DNA of 64,000 bases from Taeniopygia guttata. Its lineage: Eukaryota; Chordata; Aves; Passeriformes; Estrildidae. The DNA is taken from the NCBI RefSeq assembly GCF_048771995.1, contig NC_133030.1:10060001-10124000 (forward strand). Reading direction: 5' to 3'. Made by a program: the position numbers and the translations under genes. Within the stretch, counting starts at the first letter, position 1; each line of letters opens with the position of its first letter. The notes below the pieces were generated by a model, which had not been told where the DNA came from, did no database searches, and worked only from the letters and a program-made list of their open reading frames with translations. This document shows, piece after piece, positions 54,938-63,329 of the stretch.

Positions 54938-55740
54938 AAGACGTTCTCTTCCGCTGCGCTGCTCTTCGCGGCATTACGGCGAGCCCCAGCACGCCAGGAA
55001 TGCGCGCTCCCGCGGCGGGGCCGCGCGGCGCGGCAGCGCGCAGCGCCGGGGGCGGGATGACATCATGAGAAAGTGGCGGCCCGGCCTCGGCGTCGCCGGC
55101 AGCGGGCGGGCGCCGCGGGGAAGGGAGCGCCGGGCAGGCAGCGAACGAGAGCGAAGGAGGGAGAGCGGGCAGGAAGGAAGCGCCGTCGGAAGCCCCCGGG
55201 GGCGAGAGTGGCGGGAGCGGCCGCATCCTGCATCCCGCATCCAAGGATGGGCGGCTCGGGAGCGGGGCGAGCGGCTCGGCGAGGGAGCGCACCCCGAGGC
55301 TCCGGTGCGGGCACGGCGGCGCGGTCTCCGTGGCTCGGGGACCGCCCGGTGCCGCCGCCGGAGCGAGCGGGGGCGGCCCGGCGGCGGCTCTGGCGCTGCC
55401 ACCCGTCCCGTCCCCTTTGTGTCGGCGGGACCGGGCGAGCCCAGGCTTAGATCTGCCCGTCCCGCCCGGTAACAGCCCCGCGCCCCCATTGGCTCCCGCG
55501 CCGACGCTTCCTGCGGCCGCGCCGCCCCGCGGGGGCTCCCCGGGCCCCGCGCCAGCCCCGCCCGCCGCCGGCACCGCCCGCCCGCCGCGCAGCCCCGCGT
55601 CCCGCCGCGCTGCTTTTATGAATGGAGCGGCGGCCGCGTGCTCCGAGCGGGGAGAGGCACCTCGGAGAGCCCGCTCCCACCGGCGGCCACCGGGAGGATG
55701 GCGAGGCTGCGCCGCGCAGAGAGAGGGACCCGTGTGTCTT
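54938..55740. promoter_or_regulatory. CpG island about 2 kb upstream of CCND1, promoter-like
   Basis: The block is very GC- and CpG-rich, with an ATF-like TGACATCA at 55058-55065, an inverted CCAAT (attgg, 55488-55492), several GC boxes around 55553-55600, and a TATA-like cttttatga near 55613-55621. It is separated from the CCND1 core promoter by about 2 kb of ordinary sequence. It could drive an upstream or divergent non-coding RNA or an alternative CCND1 first exon. Long frames in both strands (up to 350 codons, minus) are low-complexity Arg/Pro/Ala products of GC richness. Confidence 0.6.
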
Positions 55741-56123
55741 GGCAGCGCGGCCGGGAACAAATGCTCGGAAGGAAAGAGCTGGCACGGTCCAATGGAATGC
55801 GGCCGGCTGCCCCAAGGGCTCGCCAAACCAGCTGCTCGCCAGAAAGGTGTTGGGGGTGCAGGGTTGTTAATTAAATAGGGTCTCCCCGGATGTACATCCA
55901 ATTCCCACCCGAGAGCGCGGGGTCGTGCGTGCTTCTTCGTTTAATATTAAAACCTTTCCGGCCAGCTAAACTTGTGGAAACAGAAGTGGGCGTCCTGTGC
56001 GTGAAGCACAATAGACAGGCGGAGGGACAGAGGGACAGGGGACAGCTTTCTCGATGAGGGACCCTCTGGAGTCTCCCCATGGGCTGTGGCGTGCAAGAGG
56101 AACTGAGAGCGCGGGGCCTCCGA

Positions 56124-56148
56124 CATCCTCCTCCTCCTCCTCCTCCTG
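56124..56148 (+). repeat. (CTC)n microsatellite
   Basis: About eight CTC units in the GC-rich region between the upstream CpG island and CCND1. Confidence 0.9.
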
Positions 56149-56979
56149 GCAGACGGAGACAAAATGGAGACAAATGGTCAAGCAAACGAGTAAATGAGAA
56201 AATGGGCAGACAGTCCATGCAAAGAGATTACATAAACACACAACTGTGCAACAACATGCCCTGTGATCTTTGGCACTGCTCTCCCTGCAGGTCACGCAGG
56301 AGAGATGCTGTGTCCTCCATGGCTAGCAACTCCTGCCACCATCTGCAGTTTCTGCCATCAGTGTTGTACCCCAGGCAGGTGTTTGACACCCAGGTGATGC
56401 CAAAGCACCAAGGCTGAGGTTAATCCATGAACCCCAATTTACAGCCTTCCCGCTTCTCCCTATGCCACTTTGGGGCAGGACAAGTCACTTCTCCCATGCA
56501 TCAGTCTCACCTCCAGTGTTCCCCAGTGGGCCTCAAGTTGTGCTGTCAACCCCTGGGAAAGTGAGGCTTTCAGAGATGCCCTTTTTTAACAAACAGTGCG
56601 AAGCAGAGTGTCCTCAGGTACAGGAGGCTCGGCCAGGGAGCGGGCATTATTTACGGTGGGGCCCCATCACGTGTGGACAGAATGTCCTGGAGACGTGGAT
56701 GAGGCCCCTGCAGGCTCCAGTGTCTGCCAGCACCTCCCTCCCAGCCCACCAGCTCATCTCCCCTCCAGAGGTGCTGGAGGAAGCCCTGGCCTCCATTTTG
56801 CTGCTCCGCTGGGATATTTTCCCTGGGTGGCGGTGAGCAGTGGGGGTGGGGTGCCAAGCATGGCCTTCCCCGGTGTGCACTGCCACCGGCTGCACCTCGG
56901 ATTAGTTCTTGCCCTGTCCCCTGCCACCTCAGTGCCCCTCTGGGAAGGTGAAACCTTTAAAATGGAAGGAAAGACCTTT

Positions 56980-57066
56980 AAAAAAAAAAAAAAAAAAAAA
57001 AAAAGGGTTGGAAGAATAACCATCTTGGCAGAGGGGTGGACACCTCAATTGTTTAAAAAAAAAAAA
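56980..57066 (+). repeat. A-rich tracts upstream of CCND1
   Basis: A run of 25 A (56980-57004) is followed after about 48 bp by a second A12 tract running into TTTT (57055-57070). No recognisable SINE body or target duplication accompanies the tracts. Confidence 0.9.
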
Positions 57067-57224
57067 TTTTGGTGTGCAGTAAAACCATCCTGGCTGGGAA
57101 AATACAGGACTGAGGAAATAGGAGAAAGGTTTTCCCTTGGAATCAGCTATAAAGAGTAGGCGTTCAGGTTGGGAGTGTGCCTTTTTAAAGGACAGCGTGG
57201 CAGCTACATGCCAGTGACAGCACG

Positions 57225-57288
<64 letters not shown>
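57225..57288 (+). repeat. (ATT)n microsatellite, about 21 units, upstream of CCND1
   Basis: 64 bp of perfect ATT repeat ends about 400 bp before the inferred CCND1 start. It is the longest perfect trinucleotide tract in the window. Confidence 0.97.
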
Positions 57289-57291
<3 letters not shown>

Positions 57292-57529
57292 ATAGTAAAC
57301 AGTGAGGCGCTGGTTCTGCTCTACTCCCCTCCCTGGCGCCCCTGTAAAATAATACAAAGTCTCCTTGCATTTCTCTCCCTGGTGTCTGTGTGTGGCCTTA
57401 GCCCCATTCATCATTTGGCTCCCAGTGCAAAACTCGCTCCATTTTTAAAATTATGCATGATCCACTGAAGAGACAATTTGGGTTTCCCCCACTTCTCCCC
57501 TGCCCTTGAAGAAAGCGAGCCCTTGTCTC

Positions 57530-57537
57530 ATTTGCAT
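57530..57537 (+). promoter_or_regulatory. CCND1: Octamer (OCT) site in CCND1 promoter (ATTTGCAT)
   Basis: A perfect ATTTGCAT octamer lies about 150 bp upstream of the inferred start. An octamer bound by POU factors is known in the mammalian CCND1 promoter, so this is probably the orthologous site. Occupancy cannot be judged from sequence. Confidence 0.6.
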
Positions 57538-57654
57538 TAAAACCCTGCTCTCTATAAGTTAAGCAAAGGGGAAGGACTTGAAGCCTATGGGATGGCTTTA
57601 GGGCTCTGCCCCTTGCTTTTGGCTCTCTCTCTCTCTTTCTCATTCTCTCTCGTG

Positions 57655-57662
57655 CTTTGATC
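57655..57662 (+). promoter_or_regulatory. CCND1: TCF/LEF site in CCND1 promoter (CTTTGATC)
   Basis: CTTTGATC lies 15 bp upstream of the CRE. This is the same octamer and relative position as the proximal TCF/LEF site reported for human CCND1, through which beta-catenin acts. Function here is inferred from that correspondence. Confidence 0.75.
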
Positions 57663-57677
57663 TCTGCTTAACAACAC

Positions 57678-57685
57678 TAACGTCA
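57678..57685 (+). promoter_or_regulatory. CCND1: CRE-like element of CCND1 core promoter (TAACGTCA)
   Basis: TAACGTCA lies in the context ttaacaacactaacgtcaca, nearly the same as the human CCND1 promoter, where this ATF/CREB site sits about 50 bp before the start in published numbering. Its close conservation in a bird is the strongest anchor for placing the core promoter. There is no TATA box at the expected distance. Confidence 0.85.
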
Positions 57686-57867
57686 CAGGGACTACACCAG
57701 GAGAGTTTTGTTGGAAGTTAGAAAGTTTTGCAGCCTCCAGAGGGCTGTAGCGGCAGTAGCAGAAGCAGCATCCAAGGGACTCCTGGAAGGGGAAGAGAGA
57801 GAGCGAGCGAGCGAGCGACTGACTCAGTCCTGCTGCAGAGAACTGACTCGAGGCGACGAAGGCAGAC
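57686..57867 (+). other. CCND1: Inferred CCND1 5' untranslated region
   Basis: The start is placed just after the CRE by resemblance to the human CCND1 leader; it is not directly visible. The segment shares with human, as I recall it, gggactac, gagttttgttg, and cctccagagggctgt (57737 onward). No ATG occurs, so there are no upstream ORFs. A short GAGC repeat lies near 57801-57817. A consensus AP-1 site TGACTCA sits at 57820-57826, inside the leader. The exact start could differ by several bases, and TATA-less promoters of this kind often use more than one. Confidence 0.75.
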
Positions 57868-58065
57868 ATGGAACATCAGCTGCTGTGCTGCGAGGTGGAG
57901 ACCATCCGACGAGCCTACCTGGATGCCAACCTCCTCAATGACAGGGTGCTGCAGACAATGCTGAAGGCGGAGGAGACCTGCTCGCCCTCCGTCTCCTACT
58001 TCAAGTGCGTGCAGAAAGAAATCTTGCCATATATGCGGAAAATAGTTGCCACTTGGATGCTGGAG
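57868..58065 (+). CDS. CCND1: Cyclin D1, coding exon 1 (residues 1-66)
   Basis: Cyclin D1 binds and activates CDK4/CDK6 in G1; the complex phosphorylates retinoblastoma protein in the nucleus. This exon encodes residues 1-66, beginning [15 protein letters not shown]. The LLCCE stretch at residues 5-9 is the LxCxE Rb-binding motif. MRKIV at 56-60, with W63, is the hydrophobic docking patch that opens the first cyclin fold. The start codon has a strong context (G at -3, G at +4), and no upstream ATG lies in the inferred 5'UTR. The exon ends in CTGGAG followed by the donor gtttgt, phase 0. Residue 18 is Leu, where human has Pro by my recollection; I recall the same Leu in chicken. CCND2 and CCND3 are excluded because their N-termini differ (MELLCHEVD in CCND2). 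Confidence 0.98.
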
Positions 58066-59780
58066 GTTTGTATCTTTCGGGGACTTTTCCTTGCAAGCTC
58101 CGGCACCGAAACGAATTAATCCGGGGAGCCGCTGTCCCATCTCCTGTCTCCACTCCCTTTCCCCCGGGATCGCTTCCCCGGCGCGGCACACGTTGCCTGC
58201 CCTCGGGGCCGCCCGCGTGGAGCGAGGGGAAGCGGCCCGAGGTGGCGGTGGCTGCCGCCGCCGTGGCCGGCTCGGTATCCGCGCTGCCGCAACCGGGTCC
58301 CGGCGCCGAGGGGCGGCGGACGAGCTCTCCCACCCCCCCCTCGCCCCCGCCCGGTGCCCCCCGGGAGTCGGAGGGTGCCCGACAGCTTTTCCGGCCGTCG
58401 GGGATCGGCGGTGCCAGCCAGGGGAGCCGGGGCAGAGCCGGCTCGGGGCTCCCCGGGCCCGGCGGGGAGCGGCCCCAGCCCGGCCGCCGAACCCCCGGCC
58501 GCGCGGGGCCGCCGCCAGCCCCTGCCAGCTCGTGTTTTCTGGGGATTTTAAATTAATATCCTTGTACACGTATGCAAGCGGCTGCCCGTGCCAGTATTAT
58601 GCGCCATCTTTGTTCTTTTATTTGCAAAGAAAAGTGTTTATTAATCGGGAGAAAAACGAAGAAAGTCCCGGGGAGCAGAGCCAAGGGTGTGTGTGTGGCG
58701 GGGGGGAGCGGGAGAAGGGGCCGGGGGAGGAAGGTCGGGGGCCGGGGGACCCCGCTGGGGCTACGGGCAGGGGGACCGGCTGGAGGGGCTCCTGCGTTTC
58801 TGGGGGGAGTTGCAGGGTGAAAGTTCCTTTGTTCAACGCGAAGAGAGGCTGGAGCTGCGGTCACCCCTCAAAGGCACGCTTGTGCTGCGCCAGCGATCGG
58901 CAAGGTCGCCTGGGAAAAGCCAGTTTGAAAGGGCCTCGTCCCTGGCGGGACACGTCCGAGGGGGCTCCCAGAGGGAGCCCTAGGAGCTGGGCTACATTTT
59001 CATGCCTTTTCGGAAGCCCTCGGTGCCCGTGATGTATTTTTAATTAATTTTTGAAACCGCAGCGCCCTGCCTTGCTCTGGGGAAATGTCGCGCCCGGCTG
59101 TGCTGCAGGGCGAGAGAGGGAGGCGGTGGATTTCACTTCGGGGGATCCTCCTGGAGCCCCCCAGCAGGACCAGAGGCACGGGCCTCGGTAAAGGACCCCC
59201 GCTGCTTCATTTTCAGCCTTTTTTGAGAGCTCGAATAATTTTTTAAATATTTTAAAATATTTTTTGAAAAGATGACGTCTGGGGAAATGAGGCTGGACGC
59301 CACCTTTGTGTCTCGACCGGAGAGGGGAATCGGCAGCACAACGGCAAATTAGATGAAAAAATAAAAGCGAAATAAATAAATCCGGGGCCCAGCCCGGCTC
59401 TGCACCCCGTTACCAACCACGGGGGTTAGCGTTTTCCTCCGATTTCCGTCTTCTTCCCTTTTAAAAAATTTGTTCTTAAGGGCTGGAAAACTGGGCGCAG
59501 ACCTCTTCTTCGATTACCCCCCTCCCCTTTTGCCATGAATCACCTGCGGGTTTCTAACGCAACATTTCCCCCCACTTTGTTACTCGTGACTTTCATTTTC
59601 TTTGATGCCGCTACTTTCCTCATATTTATGTATTTTTTCCCAACTCCGTTTCCCCCTCGTCTCCTTCAACCTTGCCCTGCAAAGCTGGTGGTGAGGGAGG
59701 AGGGAGGGCGAGAGCAGCGGGACAAACCTGGCTTTCGCCTCAATTAAATTATTCTTCAACAATCTCTCTCCTTCTTGCAG
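58066..59780 (+). other. CCND1: CCND1 intron 1 (1715 bp), CpG-rich first half with G-quadruplex-prone tract
   Basis: This intron is bounded by donor gtttgt and acceptor cttcttgcag. The first 500 bp are CpG-dense (58080-58560) and continue the island that starts at exon 1. A sense-strand G-run cluster lies at 58700-58748. An AT-only patch sits near 59235-59270. Long stop-free frames here in both strands are a by-product of high GC and show no recognisable domain. Confidence 0.9.
58700..58748 (+). other. G-run cluster, likely G-quadruplex former, in CCND1 intron 1
   Basis: At least six runs of three or more G occur within 49 bp on the coding strand: 58700-58706, 58710-58712, 58717-58720, 58723-58727, 58737-58741 and 58744-58748. 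Several loops are only 2-4 nt. This satisfies the usual G3+N1-7 rule in both DNA and nascent RNA. Formation is inferred. Confidence 0.65.
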
Positions 59781-59996
59781 GTTTGCGAGGAGCAGAAGTG
59801 CGAAGAGGAAGTTTTCCCCTTGGCTATGAATTATTTGGACAGATTTTTGTCGTTCGAACCCCTCAAGAAAAGCCGATTGCAATTGCTCGGAGCTACCTGC
59901 ATGTTTGTGGCTTCAAAAATGAAGGAAACTATTCCTCTCACCGCAGAAAAACTGTGCATTTATACAGATAACTCCATTAGACCCGACGAATTATTG
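59781..59996 (+). CDS. CCND1: Cyclin D1, coding exon 2 (residues 67-138, cyclin box core)
   Basis: This exon encodes 72 residues from [20 protein letters not shown] to IRPDELL, the core of the first cyclin fold that contacts the CDK. Lys112, in the ASKMKET segment at 110-116, is the residue whose change abolishes CDK4 activation in mammalian work, and it is intact. The acceptor is a pyrimidine-rich run ending cttcttgcag at 59780, and the donor is gtaatt at 59997. Both boundaries are phase 0. Differences from human that I can recall are conservative: Phe91 for Leu, Leu94 for Val, and Asp135 for Glu. The reading frame has no stop, frameshift or missing key residue, so this is an intact gene and not a processed copy. 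Confidence 0.98.
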
Positions 59997-60406
59997 GTAA
60001 TTTCACGTTCAATCACTTCAGGAATTTAAAAAAAAAAAACAAAAAAACCAAAAACGAAATAAATATTAAAATATAGATATACAAAAATACAGGGAAAGAA
60101 AAAAAAAAAAAAAAAAAAGAAGGCACGTTGGGAAGCCCCGGCCGCGCTGCGGGGCTGCTGGCGGCAGGCAGGGATGGGGCCGGGATGGGATCGGAGCAGC
60201 ACCGGGACCCCCCCGCCCCCCACCCGCGCGGCGCTGGGCGGCCCGCGGGCTCCCCCTGCCGGGCCCGGCGGGCGCTGCCCCGGCCCGCTCCCGGCGCGGG
60301 GGGGACCCGCGCACCGCGCCCCGGCAGCGGCACAGCGCTCTAACCACGCTCCCCCCGCTTCTTCCTCTTCTCTCCTTCCCCCTTCCCGTCCCTCTTCTCT
60401 TTGCAG
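59997..60406 (+). other. CCND1: CCND1 intron 2 (410 bp), A-rich then CpG-rich
   Basis: The donor is gtaatt and the acceptor is ctttgcag. The intron is split in composition: 60028-60119 is a run of A tracts, and 60120-60350 is CpG-rich. A CT tract precedes the acceptor. No exon-like sequence is seen inside. Confidence 0.92.
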
Positions 60407-60566
60407 CAAATGGAGCTGCTGCTGGTGAATAAGCTGAAATGGAATCTGGCTGCAATGACCCCCCACGATTTCATTGAACATTTTCTTACTAAAATGCCTC
60501 TGGCAGAGGACACCAAGCAGATCATCCGTAAACATGCTCAGACTTTTGTGGCTCTGTGCGCTACAG
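60407..60566 (+). CDS. CCND1: Cyclin D1, coding exon 3 (residues 139-191 plus one base of codon 192)
   Basis: This exon encodes [20 protein letters not shown] through to QTFVALCAT. It completes the first cyclin fold and enters the second, which begins around residue 155 at MTPHDF. Glu141, a CDK-contact position, is present. The acceptor follows a long CT-rich tract ending ctttgcag at 60406. The donor is gtatga at 60567. The exon leaves one base (g) of codon 192, expected to be Asp when joined to exon 4. If intron 3 were retained, the frame would continue for 39 codons of Arg-rich sequence and stop at 60683-60685. Residues 192 to the C terminus, including the phosphodegron threonine, lie outside the window. 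Confidence 0.98.
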
Positions 60567-62230
60567 GTATGAGCCCTGCACGTTGCGCAAAGCGCGTTGC
60601 TCCCCGACATGCGCCCACCCCCCGGCTTGTAAAGCTTCCCGTAGCTGTTGGTCTCAGGCGTGCTCGCAGAGCTGCGGGGAGGTAGTTTAAGCCCCGATTA
60701 TTGCCCCTTGTTTGCAGAAGGTGGATTACTTTGCCAGAGGTAAGTTTTTCTTTTCAGAAGATATTTCACTTCTGAGTCGGAGTTTTGTGTGGTTGTCAGG
60801 GAGGGAGAGCGACCACCCCCCACCCCTGCTCTCTGTAGCTCAGTGTGGCACGATTTCTTCACCTCCCCACACCGGATTTATGTGGGGGCTGCAAAAGGCT
60901 TACTGCCCATTTGGAGAATCTCTCCCTGTGTGGATTCATTCTTTAGGACAAGTGTTTAAAGGCGGAGGGAGATTTTCCCTGTCAATAGCACTGTGTGGGG
61001 GTTTTAAACCTTCCCTCTTCAAGTTGCGTCTTCTCCCCCCTCCTCGGTGGCTGGTGGATTGGAGGAGGGCCACGTGGCACAGAGGCTTTTCCTGGCACAG
61101 GATCGAGCCGCTGCCATCTGCACCCTCGTGACCACGTGCTGTGCTGGAGCCATGAGCAGGGCTGGCCTCCAAAGACACCAAAAAGCCATGGTGTCCACTC
61201 CAAAACCTCGGTGGGACATGCCAGTGGCCCGTTAGTGCTGTGTAGCTTGTTTTCCAGAGGTTGAATTTGGTATGAAAAGGTTGAAGGAAGGTGGCAGGCA
61301 CTCAGAAGGAACACAAATGAACAAAAATAAAAGGAAACAAAGAAAAAAAAAAACAAACCCAGAAACAACAAAAAAAAAGTTTTATTTCACAGAACCGGTC
61401 CTGCTCCAAGGCCTAAAGATAGAATGACCAAGCCATAAAAGAGAAGTTTATAAACATTGGCATTGCTCTTCATCTTGGGCCTAACATCAGCGTGAAGGGC
61501 AGCTCATAGGTGAGGTTGCCTGGAGTAATGCTCAGTGCTGGAAGCGCCACAACCTTCAAACCGCTGGCAGCAATATTTTGGGAAAATCCAGTGTGTCCCT
61601 CTGTGCCAGGTTCTACCAGATATGAGGCTGCTGTGACTCTGGAGGTGTGATTTGGAGCTAAAAAGAACGGCCACCTGGGCTCCCCTTTGGATGTAGGGAT
61701 GTTTAACCTGGGTTGTTGTGTTGGCAATGACAGGGATGAAAGCAAGAGTAGTTCAAAGGTTGGAGACTTGCTAAGAGTCCAGTACTTTGATCTACTGTCA
61801 GTGTTGTTATGTTTCTTTTAGGAAGCACATCCAGAGCCTTTATTTAACACTGCTACACACCACAGCTGGAGAATGGATCAGTAAATGAGAACCATGTTCT
61901 GGGAGTTTCACTGAGCTTTTAAAAAAAACAGCGCTGAGCTCACCAGAGTTGGGGCCCTCTTCAGCTCCCTACTGGAGTTGGGAATATTGCCTGGGGAAGG
62001 AGCACTCAGGAAGGCTACCACTAGGTTCTGTGTTTTTATTGTTATTTTTGGATGTCAGGGGTTTCTCTACCTTCTGCTTTCCTCATGACTTCTTTGTTGG
62101 CTAGTGAAGATCACATGTGGCTTAAGCAGCATCTGGACTTTGCTTTGCTGTTGCTGGGTTGTGCTGCATTTCCCCATTGACAAAATGAACCTAGATGGAC
62201 TGCAAATGCCTTGTGCTGCCTGGATGCTGT

Positions 62231-62258
62231 GGGGCCTGATCCAAAGTCCACTGGAAAC
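62231..62258 (+). repeat. Fossil amniote repeat scrap in CCND1 intron 3
   Basis: The phrase ggggcctgatccaaagtcca followed by ctgg closely resembles the end of an ancient archosaur/turtle repeat with 'gggcctgatccaaagcccattgaag'. Only the terminal 28 bp are clear, and the family name is uncertain. Confidence 0.4.
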
Positions 62259-62907
62259 ACTGACAGCTCGCTTAAGTGGCCTCAGGGGCAAGTGCAGTCT
62301 CTCCTTTGCCTGTGCCCTCTTCTGTAAAGGGGGTTCTCCTAAGAAGAGACTGCAAAATAATGCTTGCTTAGAAAACAAACCCTTGGCCAGTTGGCTTACC
62401 AAGGTGAAGCCTGTGGAAGTATTTGTAGATGAGTGTTTATGTGTGTGCTCCAGAAAAAGAAGGTTCTGCTGCAAGGTGAAGTTGAGGGGAATTCCTCCTA
62501 GGCTCCCGCTCCAGTTGTCTGGCTAGTAGAAGTACAAGTGGGTTTGTTTGATTTGGTTTGGTTTTGAAAAATCCATTTTCACCAAAGCATGCCTTTGTGC
62601 TGTGGTAGGTTTGGGAGAAAAAGCAAAAAAAGAAAAAACAGAAAAAAGAGAAAAGAAAAAAAATTACCAGGGTTTGTTTGAAGTTAACACATAATTGAGC
62701 TTAATGAATGGGACTTTGGCATGGCAGAGCAAGGCAGAGAGAGCTCAAAAGGAAGCAGGCCTCTTTTGGCCCAAGTTAAGACTGGTGTTGAGGGAGAACT
62801 GCATGCAGCTCTATACAAGCACAACAATGAATAGCAACAGATATTGGAGCTTCAGCATTTCGTTATGTTCCTCTGGTTATCAAAACATACCAGGCTCCTT
62901 TTTATTT

Positions 62908-62958
62908 TATTATTTTTATTTTTATTATTATTATTATTGCTGTTATTATTGTTGTTGC
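62908..62958 (+). repeat. TTA-rich imperfect microsatellite in CCND1 intron 3
   Basis: TTTTA/TTA repeats grade into ttgttgttgc, with interruptions throughout. Confidence 0.85.
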
Positions 62959-63303
62959 TTTGGTCCTCTCCAAAGGAGAAAGAAAGATCCCCCTTTGAAA
63001 TGAGCCTGTTACAACTGTCCCATTCTCTGGCCTGTATAAAATTGGAAGTCTCAAGGTATGTGACCAGTTGGAACCTGTTGCATCTTGCAGCAAGTGATTT
63101 ATGTTCACAGTTTTGATTTGTCTCAATGAAAAGATTTTCATTCATAGCCCCGAGCTCTCCAGACGGATGGAATTGCTGCTCCATTTAAAAAGGAAAAGGG
63201 GTGACTCGCCTTGTTAGGAATTTTTTTTAAAGCGCTGCAGCGCCTATATGCCTGCTTTGTCCTCCCTTCAGGGTGGCTGGCATTCTTCTCTCTCCTCCCC
63301 CTC

Positions 63304-63325
63304 CTCTCTCTCTCTCTCTCTCTCT
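63304..63325 (+). repeat. (CT)n microsatellite in CCND1 intron 3
   Basis: About 11 CT units inside a longer pyrimidine tract (63284-63330). Confidence 0.9.
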
Positions 63326-63329
63326 TTTT

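Larger units (their letters stand above)
55741..57224. other. CCND1 upstream flank, no gene recognised
   Basis: Falling CpG density after the upstream island, then moderately GC-rich unique sequence with CTC and A-tract repeats. Open frames on both strands (up to 187 codons at 56596-57159 plus, running through the A tract as poly-Lys) show no known domain. Confidence 0.7.
57800..59180. promoter_or_regulatory. CCND1: CpG island over CCND1 exon 1 and intron 1
   Basis: CpG dinucleotides are frequent from the 5'UTR through the first half of intron 1, densest at 58080-58560. This is the expected island for a housekeeping-type cyclin promoter, although the core promoter itself (57400-57690) is not CpG-rich. 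Confidence 0.8.

Noticed and set aside
54849..55901. 350-codon open frame on the minus strand
   Set aside because: It spans the CpG island and the CR1 fragment. Its product is low-complexity Pro/Ala/Arg with no domain, and overlapping frames are open on both strands, as expected from GC richness.
56596..57159. 187-codon plus-strand frame
   Set aside because: It runs through the A25 and A12 tracts as poly-Lys, has no domain, and lies in promoter-flank sequence.
57550..57560. TATA-like tataagtt upstream of CCND1
   Set aside because: It lies about 130 bp before the start anchored by the conserved CRE block, too far for a TATA box; CCND1 is TATA-less in mammals.
57718..58569. 283-codon minus-strand frame antisense to CCND1 exon 1
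   Set aside because: Shadow of the conserved exon and the CpG island; no domain and no promoter on that strand that I can support.
58046..59032. 328-codon plus-strand frame over CCND1 exon 1 and intron 1
   Set aside because: It is out of frame with cyclin D1, GC-driven, and crosses the authentic exon 1 donor. No recognisable domain.
60026..60610. 194-codon minus-strand frame across intron 2 and exon 3
   Set aside because: Antisense shadow ending in poly-Phe from the A tracts; no recognisable protein.
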